From Yamagishiella unicocca (Eukaryota; Chlorophyta; Chlorophyceae; Chlamydomonadales; Volvocaceae): 64,000 bases of DNA. The translations under genes were made by a program, and so were the position numbers. Where the stretch lies: assembly GCA_003116995.1 (NCBI GenBank), contig BDSL01000010.1:310001-374000 (forward strand), in the 5' to 3' direction. This document shows, piece after piece, positions 13,701 to 23,858 of the stretch (within the stretch, counting starts at the first letter, position 1; the number at the start of each line of letters is the position of its first letter). A model generated the notes under the pieces. The model saw only the letters and a program-made list of their open reading frames with translations. It did no database searches and was not told the DNA's origin.

Positions 13701-16161
13701 TTCGACTGTGACCTCTCCAGCTCCAGCTTGCGGGAGTTCTCCGCGCGTAGGCCCCCCGACACCGCCTGTACGGCAGCCAAACAAAATGTCCCCGTCAGAA
13801 GACATCCCGCCTCCAACGCCTTGCCACCCGAGCCTGTTCCCCCGACTAAGCGCCGAACCGTTGTGATCATAGCATTTGACGGTGGACCGGGGTCTCCGGA
13901 GTCAGCCATGCATTCACCTTACTGCTTCTCACCCTCTTCCGCAGGGGCCATCCAAATACGCGTTTCTACGCTACCCCTTTTTTCTCTTGTATCGTGTCAC
14001 TTCTTCGCTTACCATCCCCCCCCCCGCTGGCTTCGCCCTCCCCCCAACCCCGCCCGCCCCGGACCCACATCGCTGACTCCAGGGATGTCCGTCACCAGGA
14101 TCGTGTGCGAGGGCCCTCCGCGTTTGCTGTTGCCCAGGAAGAGCAACCGCAACATGACGGACTCTTTGTTAAAGCGCCAGAGCAGCTGCAAGGAAGACCG
14201 GATGATTGTGAGTACTCACTCGGACAGTCTTGCCTTAACAACAACCTCAGAGCAGCCTCGTCTTAACAACAAGCTCAGTACGTTTCTACACCCCGAACCG
14301 AATCGGGAACGTCACGCGTCAGGCGTCGCATTGCAGGTTGCCGTCATACGGCAGAGACAAATAAATAGTGGCAACTAGCAGCCAGGCCCCGGCGGCTGCG
14401 AGCGCACCGCCAGGTGGCATTACACGAGCCCAACCCGGAGTGCGTCCGGCATTACGAAACAAGCAATCGTCGGCGGATTAGCCCACGAGGACTGAGCGCA
14501 TTGCGAGTACCCTACAGGCTGTGGTAACACGCGCGCCAGGGGTAGCAAGCGCCTGTCCGCTCCGTCGCATTTCGTACGGCGCCAAGTACCGGTGCCGCTA
14601 TTGGTTGAAGCTCACAACGGCGCCGCAACGCGACGCAGGCGGCAACAAGGGAATCCACAATACGGGGCTCTCCGCGGCGCGGCAACACCCCAAGGCCCGT
14701 CACTCGCACGTACCCAGAGGGTGTAGAGGACCACGAAGTAGACGGCGATGAGATGTGCCCACATCTTGGGGCTGCCGGGTGAGACGTTGGACAGAGAGTA
14801 CAGGTCGAAATCCGTGAACTTGAACTGATTACCGTTGACGACAATCGTTTCGTTTTGTGCGTTGGTGGTGGTAGCCTGGTGTCGTTGGGAGGGACGCGCA
14901 AGCATACACGTAATTAGCGGCTGCAGCGTGCAACAGGAGGCTCGCGCACCTCCGCTCGCGCCGCACGGCCCTTCAGCTGACACCACGTCCAGACAGCTCA
15001 TGGATGCCCTGGCTCTACAACCCACGGCTTGCACGACACCTGTCTACCTGAGAGTCGAGCAGGATCTGGATTTCATTGCTGGTCATGTTGGGGGGCAGGA
15101 CAGTGATGATGCAGAAGATCGTCAAAACGAAGAATTGGTACACGCCTTGGGTCATATAGAATCCATGTGGCCAGGAGGGTTGGGGGGGTCATAATTAGCA
15201 TGTCGTCTGGATGGCCATGGGCGGCCATCACGGCAGGAATGTTAGGAATGGGGTTTCAGGTCATACCGACATACTGTGTAGTATATGTCCACTTCCTCAC
15301 CCTATCTGCACAGCACGATGCAAGTACGGCTCTATGCCGTGGCCCCGTTTGCGACCTGGCCTAGTGGCTCCATTTGCGACCTGGCCAACAGTTCTCCCCG
15401 GCAACCGTACCTACGAATACCCTCCCCAACCCCTTCCCTGGCAGAATGTCCTCCCAACACATCCCCTGCCACTGGAGGTCATACATACGATCTCCCATGG
15501 TAGGCTCGTGTACGCCCAACTCGCGCCAAGTCAGCAGCTGCCCCCCCCGCAATCGCAACCCTTTCCCGCACTTTTCCGCACTGCCCTCATTGTATTCCTC
15601 TCCGCCTTGCCCCGTACGCGGTGTTAAACGTACCAAAGCGCAGGATGCGCAAGTACATTGCGCAGTCCAAACCAGCTTCGTCAATAATATCCGCCTCATC
15701 ATATTTCACAACTGGAAGAATCCAGCTAAGAAGCCCATTTGGCAGTCGCTTGGGCTTAAGGTCGATGTCCTTTGCATACCTGCACAGGTAAGTCAGTCGC
15801 GTTGGATGGCACAAAGTCGCAAGCTGGCCTATCGAAACATTCTTGGACAAAGGCTCCATATATATCCATACGGCGTGCACAGTGACACCCACAAAGTTCG
15901 ACACTTGCGTGACTGTCAGCATTTTCGCGGAACAACCCGTCGCAAAGCTGGCACCGGAATACAGTAGAAAGTTGTGTAGAACCTCTCTTCACCCTGCCAA
16001 GCTGCCCAGACGGCTGTACAGCAGCTCACGCACCTGCGCGCTGCGAAGAAACGCCTGGCCCAAGGCCGCAACCGCAACACAGAAAATGCTCCGAAACATC
16101 CTAGGAAAATGTACAAGTTTGTCAGAAAGTTGGTAAGGACAGCTGCTGAGCCTGCTGCCAT
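4793..16161 (-). CDS. OSCA/CSC1-like mechanosensitive cation channel (copy B)
   Basis: Complete gene of about 27 exons, about 1165 aa. Exons: 16161-16034, 15779-15634, 15145-15048, 14875-14714, 14185-14078, 13765-13673, 13322-13150, 12868-12565, 12161-12006, 11778-11650, 11292-11215, 11067-10948, 10724-10680, 10471-10404, 9865-9716, 9468-9411, 9066-8970, 8570-8446, 8294-8244, 7991-7893, 7444-7274, 7044-6910, 6681-6524, 6262-6175, 5925-about 5743, 5570-5464, 5074-4793. Three N-terminal helices (exons 1, 3, 4) precede a long cytosolic loop with the family motifs APSAFVSLK and [12 protein letters not shown]. The RSN1_7TM helices follow in exons 16-23, including [18 protein letters not shown] charged tail of about 215 residues ends in NKV. 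The loop (about residues 179-652) and tail are longer than in plant OSCA proteins. Phases agree throughout except at the 25/26 junction, where no good donor fits, so that boundary is uncertain. Exon 5's 3' end is also tentative. Confidence 0.88.
5583..5672 (-). mobile_element. tRNA-derived SINE-like fragment in a channel intron
   Basis: Read on the minus strand, the segment has a tRNA-like A box (TAGTGGTTAAG, about 5660-5650) and a B box (GGTTTGAAACC read on the plus strand, 5596-5606) at tRNA-like spacing, with no convincing cloverleaf. It lies between exons 25 and 26 of the channel gene, next to the one unclear splice junction. A decayed tRNA gene is the alternative. Confidence 0.35.
7640..7882. 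repeat. 27-bp minisatellite, 9 perfect copies
   Basis: Nine head-to-tail copies of a 27-bp unit beginning GGTGCTTTGGCCGTTTC and ending TTATTATC. It lies inside the intron between exons 20 and 21 of the channel gene, and the array begins about 10 nt after the splice donor at 7892. The copies appear identical, which suggests recent expansion or homogenisation. The unit has no stop in several frames, so it creates long artificial open frames on both strands. Confidence 0.95.
8133..8155 (-). repeat. Dispersed-repeat scrap (inverted relative to 60774-60796)
   Basis: A 23-nt stretch is the exact reverse complement of 60774-60796, which lies in the dispersed repeat at 60645-60865. It falls in the intron between exons 19 and 20 of the channel gene. 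The match is short but exact and fits an element family seen elsewhere in the window. Confidence 0.5.
12191..12248. repeat. AT-rich TTTATTA microsatellite
   Basis: A run of TTTATTATTA-type units stands out against the GC-rich surroundings. It sits in the intron between exons 8 and 9 of the channel gene. Confidence 0.85.
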
Positions 16162-17500
16162 CTTTGGACAAGCCTTCTTGCGAGGCCAACGTTGTTGTCC
16201 ACGCCTGGCAAGGCCACAGGACCGGCTATAAAAGTTATTGGAAACCAGAAATAAGCTGTTTGACGCTGTTCACCCGTGTCTGCGGCCTGTGCGGCCGAAG
16301 CGCCTTGAGAACGACTATTGTATCCAGAACTCTACAGATTTTAACACACCACATATTATGATACAGATGCCCGAAGCGGAGCTATGGGTCCGAAAGACAG
16401 TGCAGTCGCCCGCCGAAACCAGTACGTACTCCGTAGACATACGTCGGAGCGGCCGTGTGACGCCCTATCCCGACTGACCCTTATCTAACATCCACGCACG
16501 CGCATGCCATCAAAGGCTTGATCCTCAAATGCTTTAGGTCGGCGCAATCGTTCGCTCTTTCGTCTGCCTTTCGCGCCTTTGTTTTCGGGATACCTACCCC
16601 GAGACACCATCAACAGCACCAGTAGTTCCAAACAGCATAAACTAGACAAATGTGAGTGAATCGGGGCGCCTGAATGCAACCCTGGGGATTGAGTTCTTGC
16701 TGATTGCCAAAGTTTGCTTTCCCAAACGTTGCGGTGTACCCCATGCAGGGACGGACCAGGGGCGCCTCCCGGGACTGGTCAGGGACTCGGCCAGGGCACA
16801 TATATAAACAGATGCCCCTGGACCGGCCACTTACACTGTACACTACGGGAACGACTTTGCATATGTAACATGCACCTTATGGAGAGTCCCCAGCTGCATT
16901 TGTGTCCCGCTGCTCGCTCTGGTGGTGACATGGACGTTGACAAAGCACGGACTGGCGCTCTGGAGGCTCGGCCGGGGTTGGCTGGGTAGGGCTGAGCAAC
17001 ATGTAAGTGAATCGCGCGTCGCAGAGGCGTTTGGGCCAGGGCGGGCAGGCGGGCAGTTTACGGCGCTTTCATAGGTGTCGTCTTTTGCCATCCATTCACT
17101 TTTGGGGCATACTACTTGTGAATCAATAGCGCGCTCGCAAACAAACAAGCACCTCTGACCGACTGCCCTTAGTGCTAGGCATCCGCACCATATTCGCTGC
17201 CACTACTGGGAGTGCATTGCAGCTCTTAGCTCTCTCTTGAAAGCGACAGAAATGGTGGGCTACGGGCGCCTTGTTTTGGGCAGGCATGCCGTAGGCGGCT
17301 ATGGATGTCTTGAGCGACCGCCGAGCTAGTCGCTAGGTACTTGCATTGCTCATTGCTTCACCTGGCACCCGATGGACAAGTTTGTTGGGGCGCATGCGAA
17401 CTCTGCGGCCGCGGCTTTGGCAGATTAGGGCGGGGGGGCCCGCCTCCCATATGACCTGAATCCACCCTTTGCCCAACAACTGCGCTCCAGGCCGCTGCCC
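16162..17500. other. Region upstream of channel copy B; no gene recognised
   Basis: No open frame here shows a recognisable domain or a plausible chain of splice sites. It should contain the promoter of channel copy B. No clear TATA box was identified at a sensible distance from 16161. Confidence 0.4.
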
Positions 17501-17546
17501 TGCACCCAGTCCTGGAGCACCTCCTTGCAGAGGAGAAGAAGCGCGC

Positions 17547-17577
17547 CATGTCAGTGGCCATCGTGGCCACTGACATG
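17547..17577. repeat. Perfect 14-bp inverted repeat (hairpin)
   Basis: CATGTCAGTGGCCA at 17547-17560 is followed by a 3-nt loop and its exact reverse complement at 17564-17577. It lies on the 3' side of the recombinase gene and could be an end or recombination structure of that element. It is also inside an unassigned open frame. Confidence 0.8.
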
Positions 17578-17904
17578 CTGGTACGTCTTCAAAGGCGTAC
17601 CAAGAGGGCAGGCGTGGCACCCCTGACATCAGTAATCTGGAGCGGCACGTCGTGGAAAGGTACCAAGACCAACCGCCGGGCTGTACGCATGCTGCTACGC
17701 ACACAGCTGGTGCGGCTGGCCCGGCGGCAGCAGCGGGGGCAGCGACAGGGGGATATGTCCGTGGTGGACTACGCCGTGGCCCCCAGTGTGCTGGGGACGC
17801 TGGCCCGTGGATGGGAGTGGTGTGATTGGCTTGGACTGCCTATTATAAGCAGGGTGGCGTGGAACAGTTTGAAGCCCCTGGCGGTGGAGCAGCTGATGCC
17901 CTAG
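17548..17904 (+). other. Unassigned open frame beside the recombinase gene
   Basis: An open frame of 118 codons from an ATG inside the hairpin. A possible 5' extension in the same frame (about 17479) reads LQAAALHPVLEHLLAEEK. The product is basic in its middle part (RRQQRGQRQG) and ends with WEWCDWLGLPIISRVAWNSL. The C-terminal third is duplicated just downstream (17912-18040). I do not recognise it. It may be a decayed coding piece of the mobile element represented by the neighbouring recombinase, or a chance frame. Confidence 0.25.
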
Positions 17905-18040
17905 CTTGGATTACGCCGTGGCCCCCTGTTTGGTGGGGAAGCTGGCCCGTGGATGGGAGTGGTGTGATTGGCTTGGACTGCCTATTATAAGCAGGGTGGC
18001 GTGGAACAGTTTGAAGCCCGGTGGAGCAGCTGATGCCCTA
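17771..18040. repeat. Tandem direct duplication, period about 141 bp
   Basis: Two adjacent copies start at 17771 and 17912. A 78-nt core is identical between 17800-17877 and 17942-18019, and the flanks differ by a few substitutions and small indels. It lies about 340 bp beyond the stop codon of the recombinase gene and may belong to the 3' part of that element. Confidence 0.9.
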
Positions 18041-18380
18041 AGTGAAGATCGGGCTTTTTTGTTTTTGTGTAGCAGTGATGCCCCTGGAGGGCTCATTGCG
18101 AGTAGCTTCAGTCTGATCTCTCTCTCTGAGGCTGTGCCAGGGAGACCTGTAACAGAGGAAATTCACTTGAAGAAAGAGTCTCATTTGCACGGGTCTCAAT
18201 CATCCAAATTCGCCTGCCTGAGCCCTCAGCCCAAGTCCACCGCACCCGCCAGGCTATGCTGTATTGATGTGACCGCCAAGCCCACCGCAGCCTGGTATGT
18301 CTGATCCTTCAGCCCCAATACACCACACTCCCACCCCCCGATACAGCGCTTCCTTGGCCGCAGCGCACTTATGGTTCCAC

Positions 18381-21300
18381 TCATCTTGTTACGGGGGCTG
18401 CAAGCTCTTCCACAAGCTCTTCCACAAGCTCTTCCGCTTCCTTTTGAGTGCACGACCGTAGCTTGGCAGTATCCTGGATGCAGGCGTCGTACAGGTGCTT
18501 GAGCTCGCCTATCCGCTTGCGAAGGCTCTTATCGTTGGCCGGGTACCACTTGTCGCCGTGCAAGCTGTACAGGGTCGACCATGCTGGCACCACGGTCTTG
18601 TCCCCAACCTTGACGCCGCTACAGAAGATGTCGAAGAGGTCGTCCAGTGTCTCCGGTTCCTTTGTCCATGGCTTTTGCCCTGGCAGCAGATGCAGCCCCT
18701 CTATCTCCGGCCATGCAGCAAGTGAGTGCCCCTGCTTGCCGCCCTTCGTACCCGCCTTGGTGGCTACTGGTGGCGGTGGTGGCAAGCCTGGAGTGGTGCC
18801 AGGGTCCTGGCTGCAAGCAGCAGTAACCTCTGCTGCCACAGACGCAATCGCTGCCCGCCGCCGGCTCGCTGGTGACTGGAACAAACCCTGGAGGATGGGT
18901 TGGCCGATGCCGCCAAGGCTCCCACCGCCGCCGAACCCCCCGCCACTGAGGCCCCTGCCAGCCCAAAATGATCCGGCCGAGGCCCCGGAGGCCCCCGCCA
19001 GACCGGAGGGATTTGGCACCGGCCCCTGGAGGTGGGGCATTAGCAGCGGCTGGTTCCTGTCCTGCGCTGCCACTGCCACGAAGGCCCCCGCCTGCCCCAA
19101 GGGTTCCGGCCTCGGCTCCTGGAGGTGGTGCGGCTGCTGCTGCTGCTGGTGCCCGCGCTGCGCCCTCATCGCCGTCGCTTCCGAGCCCCCCGCCAGCCCG
19201 TAGGGATCTGGCAACGTGAAGGGCCCCAGCCCCTGGAGGTGGGACGGCTGCTGCTGCTGGTGCCCACGCTGCGCCCTCATCGCCGTTGCTTCCGCGGCCG
19301 CCGCCAGCCCGTAGGGATCTGGCAACATGAAGGGCCCCAGCCCCTGGAGGTGGTGCGGCTGCTGCTGCTGCTGGTGCCCGCGCTGCGCCCTCATCGCCGT
19401 CGCTTCCGAGCCCCCCGCCAGCCCGTAGGGATCTGGCAATGTGAAGGGCCCCAGCCCCTGGAGGTGGGACGGCTGCTGCTGCTGGTGCCCACGGTGCGCC
19501 CTCATCGCCGTTGCTTCCGCGGCCGCCGCCAGCCCGTAGGGATCTGGCAACATGAAGGGCCCCAGCCCCTGGAGGTGGTGCGGCTGCTGCTGCTGCTGGT
19601 GCCCGCGCTGCGCCCTCATCGCCGTTGCTTCCGAGCCCCCCGCCAGCCCGTAGGGATCTGGCAACGTGAAGGGCCCCAGCCCCTGGAGGTGGGACGGCTG
19701 CTGCTGCTGGTGCCCACGCTGTGTCGTCATCGCCGTTGCTTCCGCGGCCGCCGCCAGCCCGTAGGGATCTGGCAACGTGAAGGGCCCCAGCCCCTGGAGG
19801 TGGGACGGCTGCTGCTGCTGGTGCCCACGCTGTGTCGTCATCGCCGTTGCTTCCGCGGCCGCCGCCAGCCCGTAGGGATCTGGCAACGTGAAGGGCCCCA
19901 GCCCCTGGAGGTGGGACGGCTGCTGCTGCTGCTGGTGCCCGCGCTGTGTCCTCATCGCCGTCGCTTCCGAGGCCCCCGCCAGCCCGTAGGGATCCGGCAA
20001 CGTGAACGGCCCCAGCTCCTGGAGGTGGGACGGCTGCTGCTGCTGCTGGTGCCCGCGCTGTGTCCTCATCGCCGTCGCTTCCGAGGCCCCCGCCAGCCCG
20101 TAGGGATCCGGCAACGTGAACGGCCCCAGCTCCTGGAGGTGGGACGGCTGCTGCTGCTGCTGGTGCCCGCGCTGTGTCCTCATCGCCGTCGCTTCCGAGG
20201 CCCCCGCCAGCCCGAAGGGATCCGGCAACGTGAAGGGCCCCGGCTCCTGGAGGTGGGACGGCTGCTGCTGCTGCTGGTGCCCGCTCTGTGATGCCACCCC
20301 TGCGGCTGCCATTGCTACCGAGGCCCTCGCCATCCCATATACCTCCTCGAGCAAGGCTCGCGTGTTGGACTGCTCCCGCTGCATAGCCGCTTGATCCCGC
20401 TGCATAGCTGCAAGCGTCTGCATCATGTTGAGAGGCTTGGCGGCATCTAGCTTCTGCAGTGGGATGCAGTAGGCCTAGGGTTAGAAATACGGGTCTCACC
20501 ACACGATCCCGGAACCCGGACAGCAGCATTAATCATGGACTTACGCCTTCCGCATCAAGGCGCTGGTACAGCTCAGCAAACTGCAACCACCGCGGGTGCT
20601 TCATCAGGTGCGCCACCACAGGGTTGTACTTCACAATCTCCGGCTTAGCAGCCATCATGGCGAAGCTGTCCTGCACGGCGACCTTGCCAAGGAACGTGAC
20701 CATCTCCGCGCTGCCATGGGCCATCATGCGGCGCTCGCCACCACTTGTGGGCACCTCCGCAGCCTGGAGCCGGAGCTGGGGCAGGAATGGGAACAGGTAA
20801 TCGACCAGCTCCTTCTCCAACTCCTCCGGTAGCTCAAACATGAAGCGCTTGGACCAAAAGGCAGTCCCCAGCGCCTCGCCCTGCTTGTAACCGTAGCCCG
20901 CCATGGCGGTCAGGGCCTCTGGCGGCGCATTGGTCAGGTACGCCATGACGACAGACAGCCCGCTCAACCAGCGGCCCCAGCGCATGATGACATCGAGAGA
21001 AACCCTATCAGGAGAGCAGGTGACGTGTGGGTGCGGAGTAAGTGAACAACAATAAAGTGTACATGACCGGTGGCACAGTCAGCACGCCAAGTCTGACGAG
21101 GCATAGCACATTGCTGTCGCCCAGGCTCACCCTTGGCTCTCAAGATACTGCGATCCTCCCACGCGCCAGGCATGCGTGACCTTGCGGATGACAATGGACA
21201 AGTGCTGAAAGATGTCCTTCGTCCATGCTGCCATAGCCTTGTAGTCCAGACCCTTGAGGGGATCATCCAAGCTGCGCAGGAGCGGCCTTGAGAGCCTGGG

Positions 21301-22802
21301 GGATGAAGCATGCCTTTGTAAGCAATGCGCAGGCAAAGATACATAGCTTTTCCATGTACGTCATCTGGGCTCACCAGTCTTTCTCATCGCGGGGGTCGGG
21401 GAAGGGCTCTCCAGAAACAACGAAGCGCACGAAGAAGGATTCCGCCAGTGAACGAATGGCACACTGGAAGACATTGTTGTGCCGGATGAGGGCAATATAG
21501 TTGGGTCGGTCAGTCTGCAGCAACGAGAGAGATGGTCAGTCGATTCATACACAGTTTGTGTGAGGCCCCAACCACTCGACAGCCCCCTGCTTACGGACTG
21601 TGTCTTGGTGCCAAAAAGGACGATCGGCAGCATGAAACACTTCACAGCACCTGACAAGGCGTCCACCAGGCGTGCCTTGCCAATGTCTGCGATGTGCATG
21701 ACCCGCGTGTCATCGCCGCGCCCCGCCCCAAAGTGCATGAGGTGCACGAACAGCTGCGCCAGCGCCACTTGCAGCACGGTCCAGTTCGGAAGCTCCTTGG
21801 CCGCCATGAAGCCACCAACCAGCAGCAGGGCGATCTTCCCGTACTCCTCGCCGGTGTAAGAGTCGTTGACGGTGTTGGCATGGGGATCACCTTGCCGCCT
21901 ACAACACATGTCAAGACGATTTCAGGCTGTGCGCTGTCGTGGGGCCAGGATGTGCGCTGTCGTGGGGCCAGCACGCACCTTGGCCCGGAACCTTTGACTG
22001 CTTTCCTCGCAGCCTGGACCTGCATCCGGAAGAACTCGTGGTCACCAGCGTTCTTGATGTCCTCGGTCTTCCTCAGGCGCAGGCGGTTCTGTGTGCAGAG
22101 CCACCGGATCATGCTGCTCGCGTTGCCGATGGTGGTGGATGCTTGCTGCCAGAGGGCAACAGTGGGGGAGAGGACCCATTAAGGGTGCGGTGAGGGGCAA
22201 CAGCGGGGGAGAGGTCCCAGCGAGGGTGCGGCAGTACAGGTACTGTCGACGCCATAGTCCTCATGGCCAATGACTCGCCCCCCAAAACCGCACCTGCCCC
22301 CCCCCCCCAAAACCGCACCTGCCCCCCCCCCAAAGCGCACACCTGCTTGCTTTGCAGATGCTTGACGAGCTCCACGCCCATCTTGGCCAGCTCCTCACCG
22401 TAGAGCTCGAATGGGTCCTTCCCGTAAAGCTTGCAGATTTTCTACGCGGGGAGGGGCCATAAGGGGGGAGGAGGAGGGGGAGGGGGGCAGCGGGAGGCAT
22501 GTGAGGGTTGAGGACATGTGCGCAACCGTGCCATGCCCCGTTCCAAAGCGTGTGCGCACCGTCAGCTTCCGGAGCTGTGTGGAATAGGCTGACGAGGTCG
22601 CCTCGCGCTGCGCATCTTTGGCGTTCTGCAAGAGCTCCGCCATCTCTGCATCTCCCCACACTCTGGGGCCAGCCGCCGCGTTGTCGCCGCCCTCGCCATC
22701 GGACGCGCTCCCGAGAGGATCTGTCAGCGACTTCTGAGTCCTTCGCCGTTTCGCAACGACTGGCGGTTGTCGCTGCCTTTTGGCCGCTACTTTGGGGGCC
22801 AT
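18381..22802 (-). CDS. Crypton-like tyrosine recombinase with GCR1_C-like C-terminus
   Basis: Eight exons with consistent phases: 22802-22560, 22441-22343, 22145-21979, 21898-21595, 21514-21375, 21295-21131, 21004-20545, 20453-18381; 1216 aa. Residues 1-35 are a basic leader. About 55-165 form a SAM-like core-binding domain (AYSTQLRKLTKICKLYG). The catalytic domain has the first Arg in GAGRGDDTR (R230 or R235), the HxxR box HAWR (H359, R362), RWGRW at 381-385, and the nucleophile Tyr in SVVMAYLTNAPPEALTAMAG (Y395). The Y....P...L..+AG spacing is typical of Crypton recombinases. Residues about 584-970 are Gln/Pro-rich repeats. The C-terminus (PETLDDLFDIF...WSTLYSLHGDKW...RKRI) resembles the GCR1_C DNA-binding domain found in Cryptons. 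No reverse transcriptase or transposase of another class adjoins it. It could be an active element or a domesticated gene. The frame is open throughout and all key residues are present. Confidence 0.82.
19119..20282 (-). repeat. Coding 111/114-bp repeat block in the recombinase
   Basis: Ten full copies of a 37-38 aa unit (GHQQQQQPSHLQ followed by GPFTLPDPYGLA and EATAMR) plus one partial copy, all in frame in the last exon of the recombinase. Units alternate between 111 and 114 bp through loss of one CAG codon. Neighbouring pairs are more alike than distant ones, as expected from unequal exchange. The block separates the catalytic domain from the GCR1_C-like domain. Confidence 0.95.
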
Positions 22803-23858
22803 TGTGCGCCGCGCGGTAATCTACCGCGAGCGCATTGGCACGAGCAATTGTGCAATTTGACACGGCTACGTAAAAAGCATTAAGCATCTGAGGGCATGCT
22901 ATTTGTTAAGCTATTTGTTATGGTAACGATTTGGCGGTTCCTTTTGGTGCAAGCCGTTTGGCGCGCGCGTGCAGTACGTCCGAGCACGTCTGAGCTCCAG
23001 CGGGTGTGCGAGCGGCCGCTGACCGCTCAGGAGTCCCCATGTATGTGTGCCCTATGCTTGTGCAGCTGGGTGCTGAGAGAAACGTGCGTTTTTGGCGCTG
23101 CGCGGGGCGCTTCATCACGGCCCAGTCGGCCAGGGACTGGGGGCCAGCCCCTGGGTCAGTCCCCCGCGGACTGGCCCCCAGCCCCTGACCGGGGTACATT
23201 GTTGCGATGCCGATGTGCGCCGCACGACGTCACATGCTGGTAACGGTCACGGACGGTGAGGGACGACGAGCTGCGGCGTTCGCTACATGCGTTGACCGCC
23301 TTCGATAGATACGCTTACATGCAGGGTGAGGCACGACAGCCCTGCTCTCGCTGCCGGGTGCAGCTGGGCGGAGAACCCATCCTCTTCCTTGGCATGCAGC
23401 ACGTAGCCGTTGTTCGCTGACTAGTGATGACTTAGTTTATCTTAAGCGCAGAGCACTAAATGTGCATCCTTCATTGAATTAGCCTGCGCTTAAATTGGCG
23501 GCGTCATTAAGTTCGTTTTCCGGTGGCCGAACGATCTGACCGTGGATGTCGGCCTGACAAGGCCAAATGGATGGGTTTCTTCATCGGAAGCAGCCAGCAC
23601 TATCGATGACATGGCATGTCGCATGGCGACAGGTTCAGCGACAGCAGGTATCTGTTTGCTATACGTACAAAACCGCGGCGCGACAGTGGCAATACTGTTT
23701 GCCTGTTTGCTGTTTTGCGGCTGTTTTTACTCGGACGTTATTTTTGGTTAAGGCCATGGTCGGCATGGGGCTCACAGATATTTCTTTTTTGCCGGTGCAG
23801 TAGCCTCATCGGCCTCATCCGTAAAGGCATGTCGATTCATGTTCCAGAATAAGTTTGG
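22803..23858. other. Region between recombinase and LRR gene
   Basis: The recombinase 5' flank and LRR gene 5' flank share this interval. No convincing coding exon was seen. It holds the hairpin at 23131-23187. One edge of the putative element may lie here, but no terminal motif could be fixed by eye. Confidence 0.4.
23131..23187. repeat. 17-bp inverted repeat, one mismatch
   Basis: CAGGGACTGGGGGCCAG at 23131-23147 pairs with 23171-23187, with one mismatch and a 23-nt loop. It lies about 330 bp upstream of the recombinase start, so it may be a structure of the element's 5' end. Confidence 0.65.

Noticed and set aside
12752..13909. A 385-aa minus-strand open frame
   Set aside because: It reads through introns in a frame different from the conserved channel exons at 12565-12868 and 13150-13322.
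17547..17577. Hairpin as a rho-independent terminator
   Set aside because: The window is eukaryotic nuclear DNA and no T-run follows, so a bacterial-type terminator is not meaningful.
18619..20529. Long open frames overlapping the recombinase repeats (minus, 636 aa; plus 19125-20291, 388 aa)
   Set aside because: The repeat unit length is a multiple of three and lacks stops in several frames, so every frame stays open. Only the frame joined in phase to the catalytic exons makes sense.
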